DNA from: Candidatus Helarchaeota archaeon
GTDB lineage: Archaea > Asgardarchaeota > Lokiarchaeia > Helarchaeales > RDOG01
Assembly: GCA_029838215.1 (NCBI GenBank)
Contig: JALGVI010000036.1
Span: 1 to 34,679, forward strand
Direction: 5' to 3'
DNA: 34,679 nt
Part shown: one piece after another, positions 1-8,512 of the stretch
How positions within the stretch are numbered: position 1 is the first letter of the stretch
Layout of the letters: every line of letters starts with the position of its first letter
Program-made: the position numbers and the translations under genes
The notes under the pieces: generated by a model
Told to the model about the DNA's origin: nothing
Seen by the model: only the letters and a program-made list of their open reading frames with translations
Database searches by the model: none

Positions 1-608
1 GAAATAAATAAAGGATTTAGTTGAACAAAAACGTCTTTTGATTTATAATCCATGATGAGGAACATGTTTGGATTGCCGAAATCGGGCTCTTTATCAGGAG
101 AAAGAACTTTCAGCATTTTCTTGCCAACTTCCCGATTTAATTCGGCTTTAATCGATTCGCCGTGTTGTAACTTGTGATTTGCTCTCATCTGGTCTTCTTT
201 CTCAATTATTTCATCGACACCAATGCTTCCAATTAGAAAAGTTTTAAATTCAATTTCCTGGATTTTTTTTCGTGCTATTTGGATGAAGTCATCTAGATTA
301 GTGAACACGTCCCCGCAAATTGAACATGTTTTCATTTCATCTTCTACTTTTTTTCCTAATTTTTCTAACAGGGCTCTTGCAGGCTCATATTTTCCGTTTT
401 TTGCCAAGTTTTCTAGATCGATTATTCCATCCTTGTTATTTGCTCCTTTCAGTTCAAGATCAATTTGGAGACATAATGCACCTTTAAGAGCTTTGCCACG
501 GGTTCCATTATCCAAACCATATCCCAAGAGAGCAAATTGTCTCCCCAAGCAATGGTCACAAAGAGTATAATTCTTCAATAATTCTTTACACTTGTCCAAA
601 ACGTTCAT
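1..608 (-). CDS. pus10: tRNA pseudouridine synthase Pus10 (N-terminal part, cut by window edge)
   Basis: Archaeal Pus10 makes pseudouridine 54 (and often 55) in the T-loop of tRNA. I translated the minus strand from the ATG at 608; an in-frame TAA lies two codons upstream, so this start is well fixed. The first about 202 residues are present and the rest lies beyond base 1. Visible family marks are the N-terminal zinc-binding segment (CDHCLGRQFALLG, then CSICGDVF about 90 residues later) and the THUMP-like region with EFKTFLIGS, EKEDQMRANHKL, GESIKAELNREVGK and QLNPLFI. The catalytic domain is off-window. The gene is transcribed away from its right-hand neighbour, with a TATA-like element about 43 bases upstream. 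Confidence 0.9.
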   Translation of the reverse strand, partial: MNVLDKCKELLKNYTLCDHCLGRQFALLGYGLDNGTRGKALKGALCLQIDLELKGANNKDGIIDLENLAKNGKYEPARALLEKLGKKVEDEMKTCSICGDVFTNLDDFIQIARKKIQEIEFKTFLIGSIGVDEIIEKEDQMRANHKLQHGESIKAELNREVGKKMLKVLSPDKEPDFGNPNMFLIMDYKSKDVFVQLNPLFI

Positions 609-645
609 TTGTTATTCAATTCCATGAGTTGGCATGAAAAATCGT

Positions 646-657
646 CATTTAAATAAC
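646..657 (-). promoter_or_regulatory. TATA-like promoter element for pus10
   Basis: On the minus strand the sequence GTTATTTAAATG is centred about 43 bases ahead of the pus10 ATG. That suits an archaeal TATA box with a short leader. No other gene lies on this strand between it and the start. Confidence 0.45.
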
Positions 658-746
658 TATCTAGCATGCTTTTTTGTGATCATAAGATTTATCTATTCAA
701 ATTTACCTATAAAATCCATGCACAATGCTTTAAGAGGAGATAGTTG

Positions 747-758
747 ATTAAAAATATT
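747..758 (+). promoter_or_regulatory. TATA-like element ahead of the C25-like/ksgA/hemK run
   Basis: An A/T-rich stretch reading ATTAAAAATATT lies about 35 bases ahead of the GTG start at 788 and follows the divergent gap after pus10. It is the best TATA candidate for the three-gene run that follows. The assignment rests on position and composition only. Confidence 0.35.
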
Positions 759-787
759 AGGTTGGTTCATAAAAGATTATTATTTTT

Positions 788-1942
788 GTGCAAATACAGC
801 AAAGACTTATTTCTAATACGAGTCAAGGAGCTTCCTTAGTGCCAAGGACAAAACGGGTTCCTCAAGAAAAAGGAAATCATGCAAAACATCCAAAGCATTT
901 TCCAAGCCAAAAATTATTGGATAAATTATTGATTATTTGGAATCCTGATAATTTTCCTCAACAGAAAATTGAGATAATCAAGCGGTTTTGCAAGAAGAAA
1001 CAATTAAAATGGCAAGAGATAAAAACCAATGAAGTGACAGTTGCAGCAAAACAAATAAGAAGAAGAACAGATGATTTTGAATATTTATTAATCGTTGGTG
1101 ATGAAAAACAGTTTCCCACGTATAAGTTCACGCACGTGGGAATAATTGCGCATACTGACTATATTTATCAAGGAGATAGCCATTTAAAGATAGGGCGAGT
1201 CGTTGGAGGAACAAGAGTCATCACGGAACATCTGAAATGCTGTTGTGGAGATTCGAACTTGACCATTGTCATTGATACCGAACCAACCCGTTCAGAAGAT
1301 GCAATTAAACAATTGGAAAAAATGGGCTATCAAGTGTTTCATTGGCGTGGAATTAACGGACAGTCATTTAAACTCATGGAACCGCTCATAGAAAAGGCAC
1401 AAATGATCTTTCAATACTCTGATGGAACGGCCCGGGATAAGGTTCGTGGTAACGCAAAAGAATGGTATGGCGGAACTCCAGCTCGAGCGTTTTTCACGTA
1501 TAAAGATCTTCGACGAATTCAGTTTATTAACTATCCGTTGATTTTTAGTGAAGCGTGCACTACTGCAAATTTCGGACCATTCGTTCGAGCCATGTGCGAA
1601 GCAAATGCAACTTATATTGGAGCGAGTTGCACCACGTATAATGGTGAAGAACCAGACGTGAGTTGGGAAAACGATCATTCTTGTGATGGAATTAAATTCG
1701 GAATTTTGGATCAACTCGATAAACACCATACCGCAGGAGACATGTTTAGCCACGTTATTAAGGTACTCCGAGAGACGCTCTCATCATCAAGCCAAAAATG
1801 CCTAATGGACATACAAAAAGGAAAACCAATGGAAATCAAGGATACAAAGATAATTTCTGTAATTGAATGGGTTTTATTTGGTAATCCATTAAGAATCCTG
1901 AACAAATCAGCCAAGACTCGTTCTAGGCAGAAAAAGAGATAA
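788..1942 (+). CDS. Gingipain-like (peptidase C25 / clan CD fold) protein, probably lacking the catalytic His
   Basis: This 384-residue protein starts at GTG; no ATG offers a similar length. The central part looks like the C25 cysteine-peptidase fold: EYLLIVGDEKQFP, then TDYIYQGDSHLKIGRVVGG (gingipain-type strand plus SD/D-rich loop), a segment around residues 205-225, and FSEACTTANF with Cys257 in the place of the catalytic Cys, followed by NATYIGASCTTYNGEE and a terminal WVLFGNPLRIL. In clan CD the first catalytic residue is the His of an HG pair. Here the matching place reads YSDG (Asp212-Gly213), so it may be a pseudo-protease or a non-proteolytic relative. There is no signal peptide, so it is likely cytoplasmic. 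It ends 9 bases before the ksgA ATG and probably shares its transcript. The fold call is by motif similarity only. Confidence 0.6.
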   Translation: MQIQQRLISNTSQGASLVPRTKRVPQEKGNHAKHPKHFPSQKLLDKLLIIWNPDNFPQQKIEIIKRFCKKKQLKWQEIKTNEVTVAAKQIRRRTDDFEYLLIVGDEKQFPTYKFTHVGIIAHTDYIYQGDSHLKIGRVVGGTRVITEHLKCCCGDSNLTIVIDTEPTRSEDAIKQLEKMGYQVFHWRGINGQSFKLMEPLIEKAQMIFQYSDGTARDKVRGNAKEWYGGTPARAFFTYKDLRRIQFINYPLIFSEACTTANFGPFVRAMCEANATYIGASCTTYNGEEPDVSWENDHSCDGIKFGILDQLDKHHTAGDMFSHVIKVLRETLSSSSQKCLMDIQKGKPMEIKDTKIISVIEWVLFGNPLRILNKSAKTRSRQKKR

Positions 1943-1951
1943 TACGTGTTG

Positions 1952-2851
1952 ATGACTAATTTGAATCAAGATTTATTTTCACGTACGATATCTCTGCTCA
2001 AGCAACATGGAATACATCCACGAAGGGCTTATTCTCAAAACTTTTTAATCAATCCGCGGCTCATTGACTGGCACGTCCAATTCGCAGAACTTTCTAACAC
2101 AGATGACGTTGTCGAAATAGGTCCGGGACTTGGGGTTCTTACTGAGGCAATAGCTGAAACGGTACAACACGTCACTTGTATCGAGATAGACTCCCGCATG
2201 GTCAAGATTCTACAGGATCGTTTAAAGAGATTTGATAACGTCAATATCGTGCATGGAGATGTTTTAAAGATACCAATTAGCGTCTTTAAAGGAAAAAAAA
2301 TTATTTCCAATACGCCATACAAGATTTCTTCGCCGTTATTATTCAGGATTCTAAACAGTCAATACAGGCTTGGATTATTCACGTTCCAAGAAGAATTTGC
2401 ACGTCGACTGGCAGCACGTCCGGGAGATTCAAAATATGGACGTTTATCCGTAAATGTATCACGGCTTGCCAGGATAAAACTATTAAGACACATTTCTAGA
2501 AGATGGTTTTATCCAAAACCCAAGGTGGATTCGATTCTTTTGAGGGTCGAACCAAATCCGAAATTTGAATCTACACTTTCTCCGATGCTTTTCTCTAATT
2601 TCATTCGAGATCTCTTCAGTTACAAGAATAAAATTTATAAAAATGCATTGAAATTCGTCTTGAAAAAATGGAAATTTAACAAAGAAGAAATTCAAGTGCT
2701 CTTAAAGGATTTACCAAATCTTGAGATCGTCGTCCGGGAATTATCTCCTGAAGAGTTAGAAAAGCAAGCAATAATTCTCTTCGAAAAACTAAAGGACTTG
2801 AATTATCTTGAGAGAATTGGTCTATCGTCAAAAGAGGTTTCTAGTCCCTGA
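1952..2851 (+). CDS. ksgA: 16S rRNA (adenine-N6) dimethyltransferase KsgA/Dim1/RsmA
   Basis: This SAM-dependent enzyme dimethylates the two adjacent adenines of the small-subunit rRNA helix 45 loop late in ribosome assembly. Motifs (numbered from ATG 1952): SQNFLIN near 28-34, motif I VVEIGPGLG around 53-61, acidic motif II CIEID near 76-80, GDVLK near 102-106, and the adenine-binding NTPY (120-123) followed by KISSP. About 299 residues is normal for the family. GTG (1946) and TTG (1949) lie in frame just upstream, and I chose ATG 1952. The 3' end overlaps the next gene by 44 bases, so the two are probably co-translated. Pairing with a HemK-type methyltransferase is a common archaeal arrangement. 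Confidence 0.93.
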   Translation: MTNLNQDLFSRTISLLKQHGIHPRRAYSQNFLINPRLIDWHVQFAELSNTDDVVEIGPGLGVLTEAIAETVQHVTCIEIDSRMVKILQDRLKRFDNVNIVHGDVLKIPISVFKGKKIISNTPYKISSPLLFRILNSQYRLGLFTFQEEFARRLAARPGDSKYGRLSVNVSRLARIKLLRHISRRWFYPKPKVDSILLRVEPNPKFESTLSPMLFSNFIRDLFSYKNKIYKNALKFVLKKWKFNKEEIQVLLKDLPNLEIVVRELSPEELEKQAIILFEKLKDLNYLERIGLSSKEVSSP

Positions 2852-3416
2852 AGATGTTTATGTTCCATCGGATGATAGCTTTCTCCTCGTAGATAACTTA
2901 CAGGTGCAACGTGGGGATCGCGTATTGGACATGGGATGTGGTTCGGGTATATTAGGGGTTTTTGCTGGTGAACGCGCCTCTTTTGTCCTATCCGTTGACG
3001 TATCGCCCAAGGCAATTGAATGTGCACGAAATAACTTCATTCTCAATGAGGTTTCGTGTAAGCATGAGTTTCGAGTGGGAAATCTTTTCACGGTCGTTCC
3101 TGAAAGATTTGACTTGATTCTTTTTAACCCACCTTATCTACCCATTTCAGATGAGGAAAAAAAACCCGAGTTGATTGAACGGGCATGGGATGGAGGTCCA
3201 GACGGTAGAGCAGTTATAGATGTTTTTTTCAAGCAAGTCATGAAGCATTTATCAAGAAATGGAAGGATTCTTTATCTGCAATCTTCACTTGCGAAACCAG
3301 AATTAACATGGTATAAGGGTAAAGAAATTGGTTTAAAATGGAAAATATTAGAAAAAAGGAGCTTCTTTTTTGAAGAATTGATGGCAGTCCTATTTCAAAG
3401 GCTTGATGTATCCTAG
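2808..3416 (+). CDS. HemK2/Mtq2-like N5-glutamine (or related) methyltransferase
   Basis: This is a 202-residue class I SAM methyltransferase. It opens with VYVPSDDSFLLVDNL (17-31), typical of the short HEMK2/Mtq2 group rather than bacterial PrmC, which has an extra N-terminal domain. It then shows motif I DMGCGSG (41-47), VDVSPKAI and the catalytic NPPY (107-110). Family members methylate the Gln of release factor aRF1/eRF1 and some have other protein substrates. The start is TTG inside the ksgA 3' end; a second TTG sits 9 bases later. The 3' end overlaps the protease gene on the other strand tail-to-tail by 27 bases. Confidence 0.88.
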   Translation: MRELVYRQKRFLVPEDVYVPSDDSFLLVDNLQVQRGDRVLDMGCGSGILGVFAGERASFVLSVDVSPKAIECARNNFILNEVSCKHEFRVGNLFTVVPERFDLILFNPPYLPISDEEKKPELIERAWDGGPDGRAVIDVFFKQVMKHLSRNGRILYLQSSLAKPELTWYKGKEIGLKWKILEKRSFFFEELMAVLFQRLDVS

Positions 3417-4103
3417 TTTTTTGGCTCTCCGGGTTCGCAGGTAATCAATAACAAAGATTAAAGCCACGAAAATGATGCCAAAAACGGGTAACGAAATGAG
3501 AAATCCACGAATCGCCACGACAAAATCGTAGGAAATACTCGCCTCGAAAATGCTATTGTCAGTGAAAGAAATGCGACCTTCCAAACTAACGCCACCAAGG
3601 AACAGGTTGATGGAATATTCAGCAGGAATATACGTGCTTAGAACGTCAGTATAAATATAATAGTAACCTCCGCCAATTGGAGTCATGTTAAATTCTTGTA
3701 CCTGACTTCCTGCTAATTCCAAAGTGGCTTCCTTTATTCCATCGGGATCAATTACTTGAACCAAAATTCCTAATCGTTCGAAGCTATCAAATGGATAAAA
3801 ATAGGTCTGCATGAGTGAAATTAAGAAATCTGATGATAAGCCCACTCCGGATGTTCGAAAAAGCGGATAAAAAAGACTTGGAAGAAAATAATCATAATTT
3901 ACATCCAACATCGGTCCAATAGCAAGAATGCCGAAAGTCGGGTAAGAAGAAGGTGAGAAAGCAGTAAGTGCGTGCGAAGATGCAATTGCAAACGGGTGGG
4001 AACCAAGATATTGCGGGGATTCGGGTTGGACAATTTTTATAAAATATTCTCCTGCAGGAAGGATAAACATCAAAGTTATTGGGCGTGCCATCTCCGTAAA
4101 CAC
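3390..4103 (-). CDS. C-terminal part of the S8 protease in the shifted frame (beta domain plus membrane anchor)
   Basis: The genuine continuation of the protease enters this frame near 4061, so the apparent ATG at 4103 is probably not a start. The segment begins ILPAGEYFIKIVQP, a pre-peptidase C-terminal-like strand, and continues through a beta-rich extracellular region. It ends in a hydrophobic helix (LPVFGIIFVALIFVIDYL) and a short basic tail (RTRRAKKLG). The restored protein would be type I membrane anchored, with the protease outside the cell and a cytoplasmic basic stop-transfer tail. Its last 27 bases overlap the HemK-like gene on the other strand. Confidence 0.75.
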   Translation of the reverse strand: MFTEMARPITLMFILPAGEYFIKIVQPESPQYLGSHPFAIASSHALTAFSPSSYPTFGILAIGPMLDVNYDYFLPSLFYPLFRTSGVGLSSDFLISLMQTYFYPFDSFERLGILVQVIDPDGIKEATLELAGSQVQEFNMTPIGGGYYYIYTDVLSTYIPAEYSINLFLGGVSLEGRISFTDNSIFEASISYDFVVAIRGFLISLPVFGIIFVALIFVIDYLRTRRAKKLGYIKPLK

Positions 4104-5709
4104 CGTATAACGATCGTGAATAATAAAGCACGTGTCTATACCACGTGAAGGTCAAGTTGAAATCCTGTTGGGATGATAAAGTAAAACGATAATAGAGGGG
4201 TCGAGAATAAATCACGTTTTCAGATCCCAAAGTGCCAACCGTGATGGCTCCATTATCAAGAAAAGTGTTTAAATGCGCCATGTCGAGATATCCGTAACCA
4301 TACGTTCCATCGGGTCCTGCGGTCCCTCTGTCTTCAGCCGTGTGTATGAGAGCTGCTTTTGCAATGAGTGGATAATAATCGTGAGAAATTTGAGGTTGTT
4401 CCTCTTCCAAATATTGAAACAAGCAAGCCGCTGCACCTGAAACGTGTGGTGTAGCCATTGACGTGCCGCTTAACTCGCGAAATGAAACATTATTGTCGTG
4501 ACGAATGGACCTAATGTTCTGCCCGGGAGCAACCAGATCAGGTTTGATTCTACCATCATAAGTCGGTCCCGTGGAACTACTACTAGCAATGACATCAGTA
4601 CTTCTAATAATATCAACCCCGTTGTCAATGTTTCCAATGCAGAGACAGTTAAACGAATCACCCGGGATGTTGATCTTGTAAGAACCCTCGTTACCTGCAG
4701 CTGATACCCATAAAACATCATAGACATGCGTAAGTGCATCTATGAAAATGGTGAGGGCATTCTGTCCATTATTAATGAGTGAAGTCTGGTCTGGAACTGC
4801 CCCTCCACTAAACGTAATGATATCTGCTTTTTCTTTGGCATTTGTAACCGCCCATTCAGCCCCGATCATTAAATCTGCAGCAATTCCATTTCCAGAACTA
4901 TCCAAGACTTTTACATTTAAGAGTGAAACATTTGGAGCCACCCCAGTATAAAGAGCATTACGACTGGCGACGATCCCTGCCACGTGTGAGCCGTGCTTGT
5001 GATCATCATAAATGTAACCTCCTTGCACGTTGTACCGATCAATCACGCAACCTTGGAGGGCTTGATGATCTTCATTTATGCCCGTATCGCAGATTGCCAC
5101 GACAATATTAGAGCCGTTATATGAAGAGTTCCATGGAGAATAGGGTAAATGTTGGGTTATTGACGGCACGCTGGTATCAAGCCTCGCTTCAATGGGAAAG
5201 TTATATTCAACGCGTGCAATCCCGGGAAGATTGGCAATTGCATTGATGTTTCTTAGGTTAACGCTCCCCGTTAGCATGTTTGAAACGAAGATTTGACGAA
5301 TGCCTTCAACGCCAAGCTTTTTCAATTCTTTCATTAATTTTAATTGACCGGGACGAACTTTTTCTTCAATGAGTTGGCGAATCTGTGAGTATACCTGTTT
5401 AGATTGCTTTGGATGTCCTTGTTTCAGCATGTCCCCGATGAATCTAGACGGTTGGTAATCCAACGTGATTATGATGGAAACAGAAGTATCTTCGGGCAAT
5501 GCTTGTATCATTTCTTGAAGTTGGGGACCAATCTTTTCGTCAAATCGGATATATAAATCGGTTTCAGGGGTATTTCCGTTATTTGAAATGGGAATAACAT
5601 TAATTCGATTTGGAAAAGACATGTTAGGAATCAAGACTAGATAAAAAAGGGATAGGCTTCCAAAAATGATAAAGATTAGAATAAAACAAGTGGTTTTCTT
5701 TCGGAACAT
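3892..5709 (-). CDS. Secreted subtilisin-like serine protease (S8), N-terminal and catalytic part, frame broken downstream
   Basis: The ATG at 5709 begins a hydrophobic signal/anchor segment (about residues 8-28). An inhibitor_I9-like propeptide follows (about 75-175), then an S8 domain with Asp208 (ICDTGIN), His239 (HKHGSHVAG), oxyanion Asn340 (SAAGNEG) and Ser417 (SGTSMATPHVSG). All catalytic residues are present. After about residue 549 (NNFDVY) the frame runs into an implausible, Cys-rich tail ending at 3892. The neighbouring frame carries the natural continuation LPAGEYFIKIVQP. Removing one base in 4059-4062 restores a protein of about 770 residues. This could be a sequencing or assembly error, or a real frameshift. 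It is preceded by a strong TATA box and stands alone on this strand. Confidence 0.9.
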   Translation of the reverse strand: MFRKKTTCFILIFIIFGSLSLFYLVLIPNMSFPNRINVIPISNNGNTPETDLYIRFDEKIGPQLQEMIQALPEDTSVSIIITLDYQPSRFIGDMLKQGHPKQSKQVYSQIRQLIEEKVRPGQLKLMKELKKLGVEGIRQIFVSNMLTGSVNLRNINAIANLPGIARVEYNFPIEARLDTSVPSITQHLPYSPWNSSYNGSNIVVAICDTGINEDHQALQGCVIDRYNVQGGYIYDDHKHGSHVAGIVASRNALYTGVAPNVSLLNVKVLDSSGNGIAADLMIGAEWAVTNAKEKADIITFSGGAVPDQTSLINNGQNALTIFIDALTHVYDVLWVSAAGNEGSYKINIPGDSFNCLCIGNIDNGVDIIRSTDVIASSSSTGPTYDGRIKPDLVAPGQNIRSIRHDNNVSFRELSGTSMATPHVSGAAACLFQYLEEEQPQISHDYYPLIAKAALIHTAEDRGTAGPDGTYGYGYLDMAHLNTFLDNGAITVGTLGSENVIYSRPLYYRFTLSSQQDFNLTFTWYRHVLYYSRSLYGVYGDGTPNNFDVYPSCRRIFYKNCPTRIPAISWFPPVCNCIFARTYCFLTFFLPDFRHSCYWTDVGCKL

Positions 5710-5730
5710 CGTATGTAAGAAAAGAAGCGA

Positions 5731-5742
5731 TCTATATATATG
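5731..5742 (-). promoter_or_regulatory. TATA box of the S8 protease gene
   Basis: The minus strand reads CATATATATAGA, centred about 27 bases ahead of the ATG at 5709. That spacing implies transcription starting at or very near the start codon, a leaderless mRNA as is common in archaea. Confidence 0.55.
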
Positions 5743-5912
5743 TTTTTTTAAATCACTGACTGCTCGTTAATTTTGCATCCGTACCGAAATTGTAATTAAG
5801 GACAAATGGTTTGATCATTGCACGTTTAAGTAAAATATCAATTTAGATGGCACTTATTCATTATAGAATCGGCAACAAGAGCGTAAAAAAATAACAGGAT
5901 CCTGCAGAAACC

Positions 5913-8498
5913 ATGGATGATTATGATTGCGTCATTTTTTTGTCTCAAAAGGATAAGAAGAAAGGAACATTCTTGTTTTACGATCCTTTCACGCGTGATA
6001 AGAAGATTACGATCAAGAACCAATTCGATGTGGAGTTTGATGCAAGGGAAGATGGAGAGTACGTTCCATTAAGGATAAGAGTTGCAGATAAATTCAAGGT
6101 TGGTCCTCAGGATTACATTCAGCATAAAAAGTTTTATGCTATCTTGCGTGACCTTAACATGGTCTATTTCGTGCAATCACAATTAGATAAAGCGGTTCCT
6201 GTCAAGAAACACTTGAAAAGATATCAAATAAAATTTGGAGATGCCGAGTTCTGTCGATTTTGCCTGTTAGAGAATAAGCTGACGCGACTATCTGATGAGC
6301 AATCTTGCAATAATTTTGGTGAAATTATCTGCATTAATTGTGCCATGGACGAGCTTCAACGTGAAATGAAGTACTCGGGGTTCGTACCGAATGCTAAATT
6401 CTTGAATGTCATGCGAAACATCATCAAGCGAATCAAGGATCTCCAGAAAGTCATCCCGATCTTTCAGGGACGATTTAATGCAGCAAGACATAAGGATCTC
6501 ACGCTTTATGATCGACTTGAAGGACGTCCGCAGAAGATCAAATCAAAAAAAGTTGAAGAAGTAGAAATTCCCAATGAATTAAAAGAAATTCTCGAGAAAA
6601 ATGGAATAAATGAGTTTTTACCCATTCAAAATCTTGCGATTGAAAGTGGCTTATTAAGAAGTGAAGACTTACTTGTTGTATCTTCAACGAGCACGGGTAA
6701 GACGTTAATTGGAGAATTGGCGGGTGTTTCAAAAATTTTGCATGAGCGACATCAGGACTTGCCCAACAAGTCGTTGATTTTTTTGAACCCGCTTCGAGCG
6801 ATTTGTAACCAGGAAAAACAGCGATTTCAAGCCCGTTATGGTCCCTTAAAAATTCGCACGGCCATTCGCGTGGGCATGTCACACATTAACGTGAAAAATG
6901 AGGATCTTGTAATTATTGATGATGATTTAAAGCAAGCAGACATCATCACTGCCACCTATGAAGGATTTGATTACGTCTTAAGGCAGGGGAATTTTAGAGA
7001 ACGAATTAAAGAGCCAAATACAGTCGTCATTGATGAAATCCAGACTTTAGGTGATCCCGAGCGGGGTCCAATACTTGACGGACTGATAGCACGCATCAGG
7101 ACTTTTTTTCCGAAAGCACAAATTATAGGGCTCTCAGCTACAATTAAAAACGCCCGAGAAATCGCTCAAAAATTGAAGTTGAAGCCCGTGATCTTTCCAT
7201 CAGATGATCGCCCCGTTCCCATCGATCGACACTTGGTTTTATGCAAGAGCGAATCTGAAAAGATCTACAATATTGCGAATTTAATCAAGGTCGCATATAA
7301 AAAAGGGAAATTCGGGCATTTTGGGACCACGATCGTTTTTACAAATGCTCGTCTTCGGACGCATTTAATATCTCGAGAATTAAGCCAGCGTGGAATCCGT
7401 TCGATTGCTTATCATGCAGGACTCACGTTCTTTGAACGCAAGAGGATTGAACAGGCCTTTGAAAGAGGGCAAGTTCAAGCCATTGTTACGACTTATGCGC
7501 TGGGAGCAGGTTTTGATGCCCCTGCATATCAAGTCATATTCGAGAGCTTGTTCATGGGAATTGAAGAATTGAGTCCTAACATGTTCTTGCAAATGTCAGG
7601 GCGAGCAGGGCGTTATGGAATGCATGAAAAAGGCGAGGTTTACGTGCTTGCTGAAATTGGAAAATCATTACATTCAAAAGATACTGAAGATCAAATCGCA
7701 TTAAAACTCTTGAATAGCGGACCTGAAGATTTGCAAGTGGGAGGGAATCCCGATGAAGTCGCTACTGAAATCCTCGCATCTCTGAGTGCGGGTATTTCTA
7801 ATGACAAGGATTTACCAAGGTTCTATGATAATTTACTTCATGTTGAGGAAGATTTGACGTCCATATTGAAATTCTTCAAGAAAAATGGACTTGTTGATGC
7901 AGCCTTCAAGGTGACTGAATTGGGTAGAGCGGTGAGTCTCTCTTTTTTCAGCATTGAAGAGGCATCAACGATCATTAAAGAATTAAAAAGAGCAGTGGAC
8001 CCGCTTGAAATTGCCATACTTTCAGAATTCTTTGATAATATATATATCACGTCCAAGATGCATTCGGAATTAGTTAGGATTTTTAAAACAAACATTCCCA
8101 CGAAATTTTTTGCGGGAACGATCACTGAATTAACCAATTCTTACAAGAAAAGTAAGAAAAAAATACCCATGCACGTTCAGAAGTTATTTGGCAAGTGGCA
8201 AAATGCCTTTTTTGATTGTGAATGTCCGAAGAAGGAAGAATGCCTGTGCGGTTTTATAAAGACGAATCGGACAATCCTCGAGCTTCGAATGGAAGATAAA
8301 AAGACTCCAAAAGAAATAAGTGATATTTTTAAGAGGGAGTATCAATTAGACATTTATTCGGGAGATCTTCTCAGATTTCTCGATGGAATCAACCATAAGC
8401 TGCGTGGTATTGGGCGTATAGCTTTAGCATTGGGTAAAAAAGAAGTTCTAAAAGAAATAAATAAGATGATAAGGAAAATTGAAGATCCTTATTCGTGA
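5913..8498 (+). CDS. Archaeal Ski2-like superfamily 2 helicase with N-terminal zinc-binding region (DUF5814 / ASH-Ski2 type)
   Basis: An 861-residue protein. The first about 220 residues are an archaea-specific N-terminal region with a four-Cys site (CRFC 114-117, CINC 140-143). The helicase core has motif I STSTGKT (about 258-264), DEIQ (about 372-375), the SAT motif (about 407), and motif VI QMSGRAGRYG (from about 560). A C-terminal region follows with a second Cys cluster, CECPKKEECLC (Cys769, 771, 777, 779). This layout matches helicases annotated with DUF5814, and by my recollection ASH-Ski2, which works with aRNase J and the exosome in RNA decay. That role is inferred. It starts at ATG 5913 with an A/T-rich TATA candidate about 25 bases upstream, and its end converges with the gene cluster to the right (14-base gap). 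Confidence 0.85.
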   Translation: MDDYDCVIFLSQKDKKKGTFLFYDPFTRDKKITIKNQFDVEFDAREDGEYVPLRIRVADKFKVGPQDYIQHKKFYAILRDLNMVYFVQSQLDKAVPVKKHLKRYQIKFGDAEFCRFCLLENKLTRLSDEQSCNNFGEIICINCAMDELQREMKYSGFVPNAKFLNVMRNIIKRIKDLQKVIPIFQGRFNAARHKDLTLYDRLEGRPQKIKSKKVEEVEIPNELKEILEKNGINEFLPIQNLAIESGLLRSEDLLVVSSTSTGKTLIGELAGVSKILHERHQDLPNKSLIFLNPLRAICNQEKQRFQARYGPLKIRTAIRVGMSHINVKNEDLVIIDDDLKQADIITATYEGFDYVLRQGNFRERIKEPNTVVIDEIQTLGDPERGPILDGLIARIRTFFPKAQIIGLSATIKNAREIAQKLKLKPVIFPSDDRPVPIDRHLVLCKSESEKIYNIANLIKVAYKKGKFGHFGTTIVFTNARLRTHLISRELSQRGIRSIAYHAGLTFFERKRIEQAFERGQVQAIVTTYALGAGFDAPAYQVIFESLFMGIEELSPNMFLQMSGRAGRYGMHEKGEVYVLAEIGKSLHSKDTEDQIALKLLNSGPEDLQVGGNPDEVATEILASLSAGISNDKDLPRFYDNLLHVEEDLTSILKFFKKNGLVDAAFKVTELGRAVSLSFFSIEEASTIIKELKRAVDPLEIAILSEFFDNIYITSKMHSELVRIFKTNIPTKFFAGTITELTNSYKKSKKKIPMHVQKLFGKWQNAFFDCECPKKEECLCGFIKTNRTILELRMEDKKTPKEISDIFKREYQLDIYSGDLLRFLDGINHKLRGIGRIALALGKKEVLKEINKMIRKIEDPYS

Positions 8499-8512
8499 AT
8501 CAGTAGGCTGAA

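Noticed and set aside
223-570. Open frame of 115 residues on the plus strand
   Set aside because: It lies wholly opposite pus10, whose minus-strand product has clear family motifs; the plus-strand product looks random.
1115-1140. Inverted repeat with 7-base arms (CCCACGT / ACGTGGG)
   Set aside because: It lies inside the C25-like coding region, encodes ordinary residues, and is short enough to be chance.
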